From the NCBI GenBank assembly GCA_002383105.1, contig DFXC01000084.1, positions 3,011 to 17,858 of the forward strand: a stretch of 14,848 bases of DNA. The letters run 5' to 3'. The translations under genes were made by a program, and so were the position numbers. Positions within the stretch are counted from its first letter, which is position 1. Each line of letters opens with the position of its first letter. Shown one piece after another: positions 7,387 through 14,161 of the stretch. Under the pieces are notes generated by a model, which saw only the letters and a list, made by a program, of their open reading frames with translations, was not told the DNA's origin and made no database searches. The DNA is from Hyphomicrobiaceae bacterium UBA4118. GTDB lineage: Bacteria > Pseudomonadota > Alphaproteobacteria > Rhizobiales > Methyloligellaceae.

Positions 7387-7950
7387 ATGGGTCCTTCCCA
7401 CGCTTCTCCCGACACCTGGCACGGCACCACGATTCTGACCGTCCGCAAGGGCGGCAAGGTGGTGATCGCCGGCGACGGCCAAGTCACCTTCGGCCAGACC
7501 ATAATCAAGGGGACTGCTCGCAAGGTGCGCCGCGTGGGCTCAGGCAATGTGATCGCGGGCTTCGCCGGCTCCACCGCCGACGCCTTCACCCTGTTCGAGC
7601 GGCTCGAGACCAAGCTCGAGCGCTTTCCCGACCAGCTCAAGCGCGCCTGCGTCGAGCTTGCCAAGGACTGGCGCAACGACCGTTATCTCCGTCGCCTCGA
7701 GGCCATGATGATCGTGGCCGACGCCGAAGAGAGCCTGGTCCTCACCGGCACGGGCGACGTGCTCGAGCCCGACGATGCGGTGATGGGGATCGGCTCCGGC
7801 GGTGTCTATGCCCTTGCCGCGGCGCGCGCGCTGCTCGATGGACCGCTCGGCGCCGAAGAGATCGCGCGCAAGGCCATGGCCATCGCGGCAAAGATTTGCG
7901 TCTACACCAATGACGAGGTTGTCGTCGAAACCCTCGATGCAACGAAATGA
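7387..7950 (+). CDS. hslV: ATP-dependent protease HslVU, peptidase subunit
   Basis: Threonine peptidase that forms a double hexameric ring capped by HslU and degrades unfolded or regulatory proteins in the cytosol. The ATG at 7387 gives 187 residues. The first 13 ([13 protein letters not shown]) are a propeptide; cleavage after WHG exposes the catalytic Thr of [29 protein letters not shown] and the GSGG turn (in [18 protein letters not shown]) are all typical of HslV. Unlike the enterobacterial form, where only Met is removed, this propeptide form is what I recall for alphaproteobacteria. Starts at 7348 and 7354 are possible, but they overlap the candidate promoter. There is no Shine-Dalgarno before 7387, which fits a very short or absent leader. 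hslU follows after 193 bp. Confidence 0.95.
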   Translation: MGPSHASPDTWHGTTILTVRKGGKVVIAGDGQVTFGQTIIKGTARKVRRVGSGNVIAGFAGSTADAFTLFERLETKLERFPDQLKRACVELAKDWRNDRYLRRLEAMMIVADAEESLVLTGTGDVLEPDDAVMGIGSGGVYALAAARALLDGPLGAEEIARKAMAIAAKICVYTNDEVVVETLDATK

Positions 7951-8000
7951 GTAACCTGAAGTCCGCCAGCACGATTCGCCGCACTGCCCTGCGGCATACT

Positions 8001-8122
8001 TCCCGCTCCCCCCTTGAGGGGGAGCGCGCGCGCTTCTTTGACGCGCGGAGAGGGGTAAATGGCGCAACGAATCGTTCGGTTGAACCCCCCTCGCTAGCCC
8101 TCCCCCTCAAGGGCGGAGGGGA
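8001..8122. repeat. 122-bp element with terminal inverted repeats between hslV and hslU
   Basis: The left arm (8001-8024) and the reverse complement of the right arm (8098-8122) share a core CCCTTGAGGGGGAG and an outer TCCC-CTCC-like part, so the ends are imperfect inverted repeats of each other. Each arm is also a hairpin: GCTCCCCC (8005-8012) pairs with GGGGGAGC (8018-8025) over a 5-base loop, and CCCTCC (8098-8103) pairs with GGAGGG (8115-8120) with a further CCC/GGG inside. The interior carries GAGAGGGGT (8048-8056 region) opposite ACCCCCCTC (8084-8092 region). This is the architecture of a dispersed intergenic palindromic or MITE-like repeat, and CCCTTGAGGGGGAG-type repeats are familiar in Hyphomicrobiales genomes (memory). 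It ends 22 bp before hslU. Confidence 0.65.
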
Positions 8123-8143
8123 TTCCACTCGGCGAGTCCTATT

Positions 8144-9448
8144 GTGACATCGTTTTCACCCCGCGAGATCGTCTCGGAGCTCGACCGCCACATCGTCGGC
8201 CAGCGCGACGCCAAGCGCGCCGTCGCCATCGCGCTGCGCAACCGCTGGCGCCGGCAGCAGCTCGACGACGAGATGCGCGAGGAGGTCCTCCCCAAGAATA
8301 TCCTGATGATCGGCCCGACCGGCGTGGGCAAGACCGAGATCTCCCGCCGTCTCGCCAAGCTCGCTGGCGCGCCCTTCATCAAGGTCGAGGCCACCAAATT
8401 CACCGAGGTCGGCTATGTCGGCCGCGACGTCGACCAGATCATCCGCGACCTGCTCGAAGCGGGCATTGGCCTGGTGCGCGACGCCAAGCGCAAAGAGGTG
8501 GCGGCCAAAGCCCAGCTCAACGCCGAGGAGCGGGTGGTCGATGCCCTGGTCGGCGCCGGTGCTGCGCTCACCACGCGCGAAGCCTTCCGCAAGCGCTTGC
8601 GCACCGGAGAGCTCGACGGCAAGGAGATCGAGATCCAGGTGGCCGATAACCCGACCATGCCCTCCTTCGAGATCCCCGGCATGCCAGGGAGCCAGATGGG
8701 CATGATCAATCTCAGCGACGTTCTCGGCAAGGCTTTTGGAAACCGCACCAAGCCGCGCCGCGTCACCGTGCGTGACAGCTTCGACATTCTGCTCGGCGAA
8801 GAATCTGACAAGCTCATCGACAACGACATGATCGTGCAAGAGGCGATCAAGAACGTCGAGAACAACGGCATCGTCTTTCTCGACGAGATCGACAAGATCT
8901 GCGCGCGCTCCGAGCGCATCGGCGCCGATGTGAGCCGCGAAGGCGTTCAGCGCGACCTGCTGCCGCTGATCGAGGGCACCACTGTCGGCACCAAATACGG
9001 GCCGGTCAAGACCGACCATGTTCTGTTCATTGCCTCAGGCGCCTTCCATATTGCCAAGCCCTCCGACCTGCTGCCCGAGCTGCAGGGGCGCTTACCCATT
9101 CGGGTTGAGCTTCGCCCGCTGACCCGCGAGGACCTTCGCCGCATCCTGACCGAGCCGAAGGCCTGCCTGATCAAGCAATATATCGCGCTGATGAAGACCG
9201 AAGGGGTCGATCTCGAATTCACCGCCGACTCGATCGACGCCATCGCCGACATGGCGGTCGAAGTGAACACCAATGTCGAGAATATCGGCGCGCGGCGCCT
9301 GACCACGGTGATGGAGCGCGTCCTCGACAACATCTCCTTCGATGCTGCTGACAAGGCCGGCGAGAAGGTCGTGATCGACGCGGCCTATGTCGAGGAGCAT
9401 GTCGGCGACCTCGCCAAGAATGCCGATTTGTCGAAGTTTATTCTGTAG
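8144..9448 (+). CDS. hslU: ATP-dependent protease HslVU, ATPase/unfoldase subunit
   Basis: AAA+ hexameric unfoldase that feeds substrates to HslV. The 434 residues match the family. From GTG at 8144 the protein reads [20 protein letters not shown], the normal HslU opening, which fixes the start although the ribosome site is weak. Walker A is GPTGVGKT (57-64), the pore loop GYVGRD (90-95), and the intermediate (I) domain spans about 110-240. Walker B is VFLDEID (244-250), the arginine-finger region RLPIR (316-320), and sensor 2 GARRL (382-386). The C-terminal tail DLSKFIL is the conserved end that docks into HslV pockets. It is probably transcribed with hslV across the palindromic repeat, whose hairpins could lower read-through or stabilise the hslV message. 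It converges with the Smr-domain gene. Confidence 0.98.
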   Translation: MTSFSPREIVSELDRHIVGQRDAKRAVAIALRNRWRRQQLDDEMREEVLPKNILMIGPTGVGKTEISRRLAKLAGAPFIKVEATKFTEVGYVGRDVDQIIRDLLEAGIGLVRDAKRKEVAAKAQLNAEERVVDALVGAGAALTTREAFRKRLRTGELDGKEIEIQVADNPTMPSFEIPGMPGSQMGMINLSDVLGKAFGNRTKPRRVTVRDSFDILLGEESDKLIDNDMIVQEAIKNVENNGIVFLDEIDKICARSERIGADVSREGVQRDLLPLIEGTTVGTKYGPVKTDHVLFIASGAFHIAKPSDLLPELQGRLPIRVELRPLTREDLRRILTEPKACLIKQYIALMKTEGVDLEFTADSIDAIADMAVEVNTNVENIGARRLTTVMERVLDNISFDAADKAGEKVVIDAAYVEEHVGDLAKNADLSKFIL

Positions 9449-9518
9449 GGCGCTCGGGGTCTCGCTGGCCCTGATGGTGAAGAGCGTGGCGAAGCCGCGC
9501 GTCTCGAACCATGAGACC

Positions 9519-10082
9519 CTATGACCGCCGAGCCTTCCGTAAGCGCACATAGAGCGCGCCTTCGCCGCCGAGGCGGCGGGGGGCGGCCGCAAAACTCACC
9601 ACCAGAGATGCAAGATCGGGCGCCCCGAGCCAGTGCGGCACCGCCTGCCTGAGCACGCCACGCTCGTCTTCCTCGTAGAAGCTCCGTCGCGTGTCTGGCT
9701 CGGCCCCTTTGCCGGTGATGACCAGCACATGGCGGAGGCCCTTGCCGTGCGCCCCCTTCAGGAATCTCCGCAGCGCCGCATGGGCATCGCGCTGTCGCAT
9801 GCCGTGGAGGTCGAGGCGGGCCTCAACGGCTAAGCGTCCGCGCTCAAGCTGCCGCGCAGTCTGGCGGTCGAGGGCCACGCCGCGAGCCACAGGCGCCAAC
9901 TTCGACGGGGCCTTTGGAACTGGCTGGCGCGCAAGCTGCGCCTCTTTGACGGACGGCCGAAGGGGCTGCTTGGCGAGGTCGGGTGTCACGGCAGCACGCC
10001 GCTTTCCGAGCGGCCGCGCGCTTTTGGCGACGCGAGCCCAAAGCTCAGCGTCGTTCTCGGGGGTCTGACCGCGCTTGCCCAT
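9519..10082 (-). CDS. Smr-domain protein (DNA/RNA endonuclease-like)
   Basis: 187 residues. The N-terminal 80 or so residues are charged and probably disordered (Arg/Lys/Pro/Ala-rich). The C-terminal Smr (MutS2-related) domain shows LDLHG (90-94), the loop TGKG (123-126, in VLVITGKG) and the closing GGEGALYVRLRK (172-183). Smr domains bind or nick nucleic acid; the LDLHG and TGKG-type motifs are the conserved ones. Its cellular role here is unknown. The ATG at 10082 is the only reasonable start: nearby upstream ATGs are out of frame. It is 26 bp downstream of the MltA-family gene and shares its direction, so the Tim44-domain, MltA and Smr genes look like one unit, an arrangement I recall in related genomes. 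Confidence 0.9.
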   Translation of the reverse strand: MGKRGQTPENDAELWARVAKSARPLGKRRAAVTPDLAKQPLRPSVKEAQLARQPVPKAPSKLAPVARGVALDRQTARQLERGRLAVEARLDLHGMRQRDAHAALRRFLKGAHGKGLRHVLVITGKGAEPDTRRSFYEEDERGVLRQAVPHWLGAPDLASLVVSFAAAPRRLGGEGALYVRLRKARRS

Positions 10083-10108
10083 GGGGCATCATCATAACCC
10101 AACGCGCC

Positions 10109-11155
10109 TTAACGCTTCGGCAGCAGCACAAGAAACCGCGCTATGTGGTGCGTGCTGCCGGCGATCGCTCCGGCCTCTTCGCCGGTCCCCCAAAAGAGGT
10201 CGCCGCGCTCAGGCCCTCTGATTGCCGAGCCGACATCCTGAGCGATCATGAGCCGGCGAAACGGTGCGCCTTCAACGGCGAGATCGGGCACCGTCACGAA
10301 GACCGGAAGCCCGAGCCGGTGGTAGGAGGCGTCAACGGCAAGGCTGCGCCCGAGCGTGAGCGCCACGCCCTCGGCGCCGAGCGGACCATCGCGCCCCTCT
10401 TCCTCGGTAAGCTCCCGGAAGAAGACATAGGACTTGTTCTCCGCCAGCAGCGCACGGCCGCGCTCAAGGTCAGCGTGGAGCCACGCCTTCACCGCCGCCA
10501 TGGACATGGCGTTCGGCGCGATCGCGCCCCGCTCGATGAGGAGCTTGCCGATCGAGGTGTAGGGATGTCCGTTCTTGGCGGCATACGTGAGCCGCACCGC
10601 CGAGCCGTCGCGCAGCCGCACGAGTCCCGAGCCCTGCACCTGCATGTAGAACAATTCGACCGGGTCATCGAGATAAAGGAGCTCGAGCCCGCGGCCCGAC
10701 AGGACGCCGGCATCGATCTCCTCTCGTGTGTAATAGGGTGATTGACCTTCGGCTGTCTCGCGCACGCCAGTGATGCGGTCGTTGAAGCGGGCCCTCTCGG
10801 TGTCAGGGGTCAGCATGACGAGATCGTGAGGGCGCCCGTAGACGGGGGCGTCGAACGCGCCGCCACGTTCCCGCGAGCCTCGCACCTCAGGCTCGTAATA
10901 GCCAGTGACGGTCCCCTGCTGCCCGGCGCCATGAACCGCGTGCGGCGCATAATGGGTCTCGAAGAACGCGCGCGCCGTCACGCGGTCTACGCCATCGCCC
11001 AAGGCGATGGCCGCGGCGCAAACAGCATCAGGGCTCGAAGCTTTGCGGCAGGATTTGAGCAGCGCATGGAAAGCGGCGGCGTGGTCGTCCTCGCGCCAGA
11101 AATCGAGCGCGGCGAAGCTGACGGCTACGAGCCTGACCGCCTCATTGTCCACCAC
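10109..11155 (-). CDS. mltA: MltA-family murein lytic transglycosylase
   Basis: Cleaves peptidoglycan between MurNAc and GlcNAc with formation of 1,6-anhydro-MurNAc. The 348 residues carry the MltA domain, with GYYEPE (85-90), FYMQVQGSG (169-177) and YAAKNGHPYTSIGKLLIERG (191-210). The C-terminal 3D (Asp-rich) domain has D307 in IAQDVGSAIRG, aligning with the catalytic aspartate of E. coli MltA. The best start is GTG at 11155 (a second GTG follows at once); an in-frame TGA lies just four codons upstream. Hence there is no Sec signal peptide or lipobox, unlike enterobacterial MltA, a lipoprotein. Related alphaproteobacterial proteins also seem to start this way (memory). It follows the Tim44-domain gene by 40 bp. 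Symbol given by family. Confidence 0.92.
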   Translation of the reverse strand: MVDNEAVRLVAVSFAALDFWREDDHAAAFHALLKSCRKASSPDAVCAAAIALGDGVDRVTARAFFETHYAPHAVHGAGQQGTVTGYYEPEVRGSRERGGAFDAPVYGRPHDLVMLTPDTERARFNDRITGVRETAEGQSPYYTREEIDAGVLSGRGLELLYLDDPVELFYMQVQGSGLVRLRDGSAVRLTYAAKNGHPYTSIGKLLIERGAIAPNAMSMAAVKAWLHADLERGRALLAENKSYVFFRELTEEEGRDGPLGAEGVALTLGRSLAVDASYHRLGLPVFVTVPDLAVEGAPFRRLMIAQDVGSAIRGPERGDLFWGTGEEAGAIAGSTHHIARFLVLLPKR

Positions 11156-11195
11156 AGAAACCCGTCATTGCCGGGCTCCATCGTGCCGGGGGGCG

Positions 11196-11927
11196 CTAAT
11201 TGGCGGCTTCGGTGGCGACGAGCTTCCAGTTCGGGTTTTTCGAGGCGAGGTCGCGAGCGAAGGTCCAGATGTCGGTCACCTCGCGCACCTTCTTGGGATC
11301 GCCTTCGACCACCTCGCCATCGGCGTCGCGCGTCACCGAGATCAGCTCGCTCACGAATTTCACCGTCACATAGGCGGTGCGGTTCTTGATCTCGGTCTCG
11401 ATGATATCGGCCTTGTCGATGCCGACCAGATTCGACTCGACCTTCTCGCCGCGCGCGTCGCGCTCACGCATGGCGCGCTGGAAGCCTTCATAGACGTCGG
11501 TGCCGAGGAGCTGGTTCAGCATGGTGTCGTCGCCTTCGGCAAACGCCATGACGATCATCTCGTAGGCCGCCTTGGCGCCGTCGAGGAAGTGGCCGGGATC
11601 GAAACCGGGATCGGCGCGCATTAGAGCGGTCAGCGATTGCCCGAGCGGGCTGTCCTTGGTGGCATGGCGGCCAAGCTTCGCTTCGATATCCTCCATCGAG
11701 GGCACCGAGGTCTCGAGCGACGCGCGGGCCGAGCGGCCGCGCGGCAGGGCCACGACCGGCTCGTTGGCTTCTGGCGGCGTCGCCCTTTTGGCATCCTGCG
11801 TGGTGTAGGGATCGTAGGGCGGCCGCTCGTTGCCCGTACGCCGCCCGAGCACGTTGCGCAGCCGGATGAAGATGACGACCGCCAGCACGAGGAACAGCAA
11901 TGTGTAGATGTCGAAGGCTTCACTCAT
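11196..11927 (-). CDS. Tim44-domain membrane-anchored protein (TimA-like)
   Basis: 243 residues. A single N-terminal membrane segment (about residues 8-22, YTLLFLVLAVVIFIRL) is followed by a basic stretch (RNVLGRRTGNER), placing the bulk in the cytosol by the positive-inside rule. A Pro/Ala-rich linker covers about 35-85. The C-terminal half resembles the Tim44 / ribosomal L45 fold: FDPGHFLDGAKAAYEMIVMAFAEGD, then LLGTDVYEGFQRAMRERDARG, then a beta-rich region with ISVTRDADGEVVEGD and EVTDIWTFARDLASKNPNWKLVAT. Mitochondrial Tim44 tethers Hsp70 to the import channel; the bacterial homologue's role is less clear and no import function is inferred. It is first of the Tim44-MltA-Smr unit and divergent from secB. 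The ATG at 11927 is well placed. Confidence 0.9.
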   Translation of the reverse strand: MSEAFDIYTLLFLVLAVVIFIRLRNVLGRRTGNERPPYDPYTTQDAKRATPPEANEPVVALPRGRSARASLETSVPSMEDIEAKLGRHATKDSPLGQSLTALMRADPGFDPGHFLDGAKAAYEMIVMAFAEGDDTMLNQLLGTDVYEGFQRAMRERDARGEKVESNLVGIDKADIIETEIKNRTAYVTVKFVSELISVTRDADGEVVEGDPKKVREVTDIWTFARDLASKNPNWKLVATEAAN

Positions 11928-12033
11928 GCTTTGCCGTCACCCGCGTTCAGGGATAAGCCCGCGATCAATGCGGAACGCTCTAGGGTGGCATATTGGTGCA
12001 CGCCTAGAGATTTGCCAGCGGGAGCCTTAAGCT

Positions 12034-12059
12034 CGGGCAGGAATTTCCCACCCTGCCCG
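12034..12059. repeat. 8-bp perfect inverted repeat (hairpin or operator candidate)
   Basis: CGGGCAGG (12034-12041) and CCTGCCCG (12052-12059) are perfect reverse complements with a 10-base A/T/C-rich spacer. It lies about 107 bp upstream of the Tim44-domain gene and 182 bp upstream of secB. If the minus-strand promoter candidate just beyond it is real, the repeat falls at the very 5' end of the Tim44 transcript. No T-run follows, so it is not a standard terminator. Confidence 0.4.
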
Positions 12060-12230
12060 CGTTACATGAGCACAACTTAAGGCATTCAAGCGGGCGAAGC
12101 CAAGCCTAAACGCTGTTGCGCTTAATTCGCTGTTGCCACAAGGGCTGCGGGGCATGTGAAACAGACGCGAACGGCGCCCTGCGATTGCAGTCTCTGTGTT
12201 CCCCGTGCTAGCCAGCCACGCTCAAGGCTC

Positions 12231-12236
12231 GAGGAA
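12231..12236 (+). promoter_or_regulatory. Shine-Dalgarno site fixing the secB start
   Basis: GAGGAA lies five bases before the ATG at 12242 and supports initiation there, which matters because this start gives SecB an unusually long N-terminus. Confidence 0.65.
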
Positions 12237-12241
12237 CCGTC

Positions 12242-12811
12242 ATGGCGAGGAAGAAGACAAAAGACGACCAGCCCCGCAAGACCAATGGGGACGGGCCGGC
12301 CAAGGAGGCGCCCCAGGCGGCGCACACAGCGTTGGAGCCTGGCGCGGGGGCGAGGGCTGCGACGCAAGCCGAGCTCGCCGTCCTAGCCCAGTACATCAAG
12401 GACCTGTCCTTCGAGAGCCCGCAGGCCCCGCAATCGCTGCAAGGGCCCGGCCAGAACCCGCAGCTCAAGGTCAGCGTCAATGTGAGCGCCGTGCCCCGCG
12501 CCGAGGAGGCCTACGAGGTCAGCCTCAACCTCGAGGTCCATGCCAGGAGCGACTCCGGCGTGATCTACAATATCGAGATGATCTATGGCGGGCTGTTCCG
12601 CCTGCGCGGCGTTCCGCAGAATCTGCTACAGCCGGTGCTGTTCGTCGATTGCCCGACGCTCCTGTTTCCCTTCATGCGCCGCATCCTCGCCGACGTCCCC
12701 CGCGACGGCGGCTTTCCGCCGCTGATGCTCGATCCGATCGATTTCGGCAGGCTCTATGCCCAGAACCTCGCCAAGGCCCAAGGCGGGGCCGCTCTCGAGG
12801 TCAAGAACTGA
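12242..12811 (+). CDS. secB: Protein-export chaperone SecB
   Basis: Homotetrameric cytosolic chaperone that keeps preproteins unfolded and hands them to SecA. The SecB fold occupies about residues 46-180: VLAQYIKDLSFESPQAP (47-63) is the family's opening, followed by YEVSLNLEVHAR, YNIEMIYGGLFRL, PVLFVDCPTLLFPFMRRILADV and FPPLMLDPIDFGRLYAQN (158-175). Ahead of it is a charged, Pro/Ala/Gly-rich N-terminal extension of about 45 residues, longer than in the SecBs I recall. There is no internal Met to give a shorter product, and the GAGGAA site supports the long form. The tail AALEVKN is short. It is monocistronic and divergent from the Tim44-domain gene; it converges with dnaQ, with a 21-bp gap. 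Confidence 0.96.
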   Translation: MARKKTKDDQPRKTNGDGPAKEAPQAAHTALEPGAGARAATQAELAVLAQYIKDLSFESPQAPQSLQGPGQNPQLKVSVNVSAVPRAEEAYEVSLNLEVHARSDSGVIYNIEMIYGGLFRLRGVPQNLLQPVLFVDCPTLLFPFMRRILADVPRDGGFPPLMLDPIDFGRLYAQNLAKAQGGAALEVKN

Positions 12812-12832
12812 CGCTGTAGGTTGGACTTTAGA

Positions 12833-13519
12833 TCAATACTGGAGCCACAGCGCCTCGACGCCGAGGCTCGCGACGAAGGCGCGGTGGGCTTCGATCTCGG
12901 CGGGCGTAAGCCGAGGCGCCAACGGTCTTGGCCGCGGCCTTGACCCCTCCCCATTCGCCTGAAGCAGAGCCGCCTGGCCCCCGTTGACGGCGAAGTCGAG
13001 CCGCGCCTGGTGCCCGCCCACAAGCTCCACATAGACGCCCGCGAGCAGCCGGCAATCGAGCAGCGCGCTGTGCTTCTCGCGCTCGGAGAGGTCGATGCCG
13101 TAGCGCTTGCACAGCGCATCGAGGCTGCACGGCGAGCCCGGATGCTTCCGCCGCGCCAGAGCAAGCGTGTCGACGACGCGGTCCCAGCGGAGAGGCGGCC
13201 GCGCCAGGCGGTCGAGCTCGGCGTTGAGGAAGCCGAAATCGAAGGCCGCGTTATGCATCACCAGCATGGCGCCCTCGATGAAGCCAAGCATGTCGTCGGC
13301 GAGCTCGGCGAAGCGCGGTTTGTCGCGCAGGAATTCGTAGGAGAGGCCGTGCACCTCGAAAGCCGAAAACGGCACCTCGCGCTCGGGGTTCACATGACAA
13401 TGCCACACCCGCCCCGTAGGGATGCCGTTGAGGAGCTCGATGCAGCCGATCTCGACGATGCGATGGCCGTCGAACGGGTCGAGCCCGGTCGTCTCGGTAT
13501 CGAGCACGATCTCGCGCAA
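12833..13519 (-). CDS. dnaQ: DNA polymerase III, epsilon subunit (3'-5' proofreading exonuclease)
   Basis: Proofreading exonuclease of the replicative polymerase. The 228 residues carry the DEDDh motifs: Exo I VLDTETTG with D7 and E9, Exo II HNAAFD with D94, and Exo III HSALLD with H150 and D155. The C-terminal 50 residues, after a Gly/Arg/Pro-rich linker (about 190-203), form a segment LTPAEIEAHRAFVASLG that is probably the polymerase-contacting tail. The start is inferred as TTG at 13519: the in-frame stop (the coaE TAG) is only five codons upstream, no ATG or GTG lies between, and REIVLDTETTG must be included. AGAGAGG about ten bases upstream may serve as ribosome site. It lies 15 bp after coaE and is probably translated from the aroE-coaE-dnaQ message. 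Confidence 0.96.
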   Translation of the reverse strand: MREIVLDTETTGLDPFDGHRIVEIGCIELLNGIPTGRVWHCHVNPEREVPFSAFEVHGLSYEFLRDKPRFAELADDMLGFIEGAMLVMHNAAFDFGFLNAELDRLARPPLRWDRVVDTLALARRKHPGSPCSLDALCKRYGIDLSEREKHSALLDCRLLAGVYVELVGGHQARLDFAVNGGQAALLQANGEGSRPRPRPLAPRLTPAEIEAHRAFVASLGVEALWLQY

Positions 13520-13534
13520 AAACTGCCGGCCTCT

Positions 13535-14161
13535 CTAGTCCTGATATTGGTGACGCAATCGCTCCATGACGCGGCCCTGGCGATTCTGGAGTGATTCGAT
13601 CAGTCTATCGATCTCGCCTCGCATGTCCGCAAGGCTCGTCCCACTGTCCACAATGAAGTCGGCCCGCGCCCGCTTGTCGGCATCGGGAAGCTGCCGAGCC
13701 ACGAGGCCTGCAAATTTCTCTTCGGTCATACCGGGACGCGCCAGCACGCGCTTTCTCTGTTCCTCTGCCGGCGCGCTGAGCACGATGGTCACATCGACGC
13801 GGGCTTCGGCGCCGGTCTCGAACAGGAGCGGGATCTCTAGCACGGCAAGCGCCGCGCCTTTCTTCTCCTGCTCGCGCAGGAAATCGATCTCGGCCTTGAC
13901 CACCATTGGATGCACGATTCCCTCGAGCGCCTTAAGGCGCTCGGGCGAGCCCGCCACCCGCTCGGCGAGAAGCTTCCGATCGACGCGGCCGCCATGGGTG
14001 ACGCCGGGAAAGGCAGCCTCGATCGGCCCGACCGCCTCTGCTTCATAAAGACGATGCACGTAAGCATCGGCGTTGAAGACCGGCACGCCACGGCGGGTGA
14101 AATGCTCGGCCGCCGCCGACTTCCCCATGCCGATGCCCCCGGTAAGGCCGATGACGAGCAT
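13535..14161 (-). CDS. coaE: Dephospho-CoA kinase
   Basis: Phosphorylates the 3'-hydroxyl of dephospho-CoA, the last step of coenzyme A synthesis. The ATG at 14161 gives 208 residues, the usual length (about 200). It opens MLVIGLTGGIGMGKS, with the P-loop GGIGMGKS at residues 8-15, followed by VFNADAYVHRLYE with the substrate-binding Asp region. VHPMV and VLEIPLLFETG (about 108-118) follow in family order. A GTG one codon earlier is possible. The ATG overlaps the aroE stop by one base (TGATG), which predicts translational coupling. dnaQ follows 15 bp downstream. With coaA at the other end of the window, both kinases of the CoA pathway are present, but in separate operons. Confidence 0.97.
   Translation of the reverse strand: MLVIGLTGGIGMGKSAAAEHFTRRGVPVFNADAYVHRLYEAEAVGPIEAAFPGVTHGGRVDRKLLAERVAGSPERLKALEGIVHPMVVKAEIDFLREQEKKGAALAVLEIPLLFETGAEARVDVTIVLSAPAEEQRKRVLARPGMTEEKFAGLVARQLPDADKRARADFIVDSGTSLADMRGEIDRLIESLQNRQGRVMERLRHQYQD

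Larger units (their letters stand above)
11928..12241. other. 314-bp divergent intergenic region between the Tim44-domain gene and secB
   Basis: No credible gene is seen here; open frames in it are short and extend into shadows of secB. It should contain the promoters for both directions. It holds an 8-bp perfect inverted repeat at 12034-12059 and, on the minus strand, CTTGAA (12090-12085) followed 16 bases later by CATGTA (12068-12063), a weak heat-shock-like promoter candidate for the Tim44 gene. On the plus strand I could not define a convincing secB promoter. Confidence 0.6.

Noticed and set aside
8001..8122. CRISPR array or riboswitch in the hslV-hslU gap
   Set aside because: There are no regularly spaced direct repeats and no known aptamer pattern; the structure is explained by terminal inverted repeats.
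8156..9019. A 287-residue minus-strand open frame opposite hslU
   Set aside because: It is an antisense shadow of hslU created by codon bias; it has no ribosome site or recognisable motif, while the sense strand encodes a complete HslU.
9457..9519. GGGTCTC ... GAGACCC inverted repeat between hslU and the Smr gene as a terminator
   Set aside because: The 7-bp arms are 49 bases apart with no T-run, and the right arm overlaps the Smr stop codon; too weak to call.
11007..11624. Plus-strand frames opposite the MltA and Tim44-domain genes
   Set aside because: They mirror strongly supported minus-strand genes, and their sequences are composition-driven without domain signatures.
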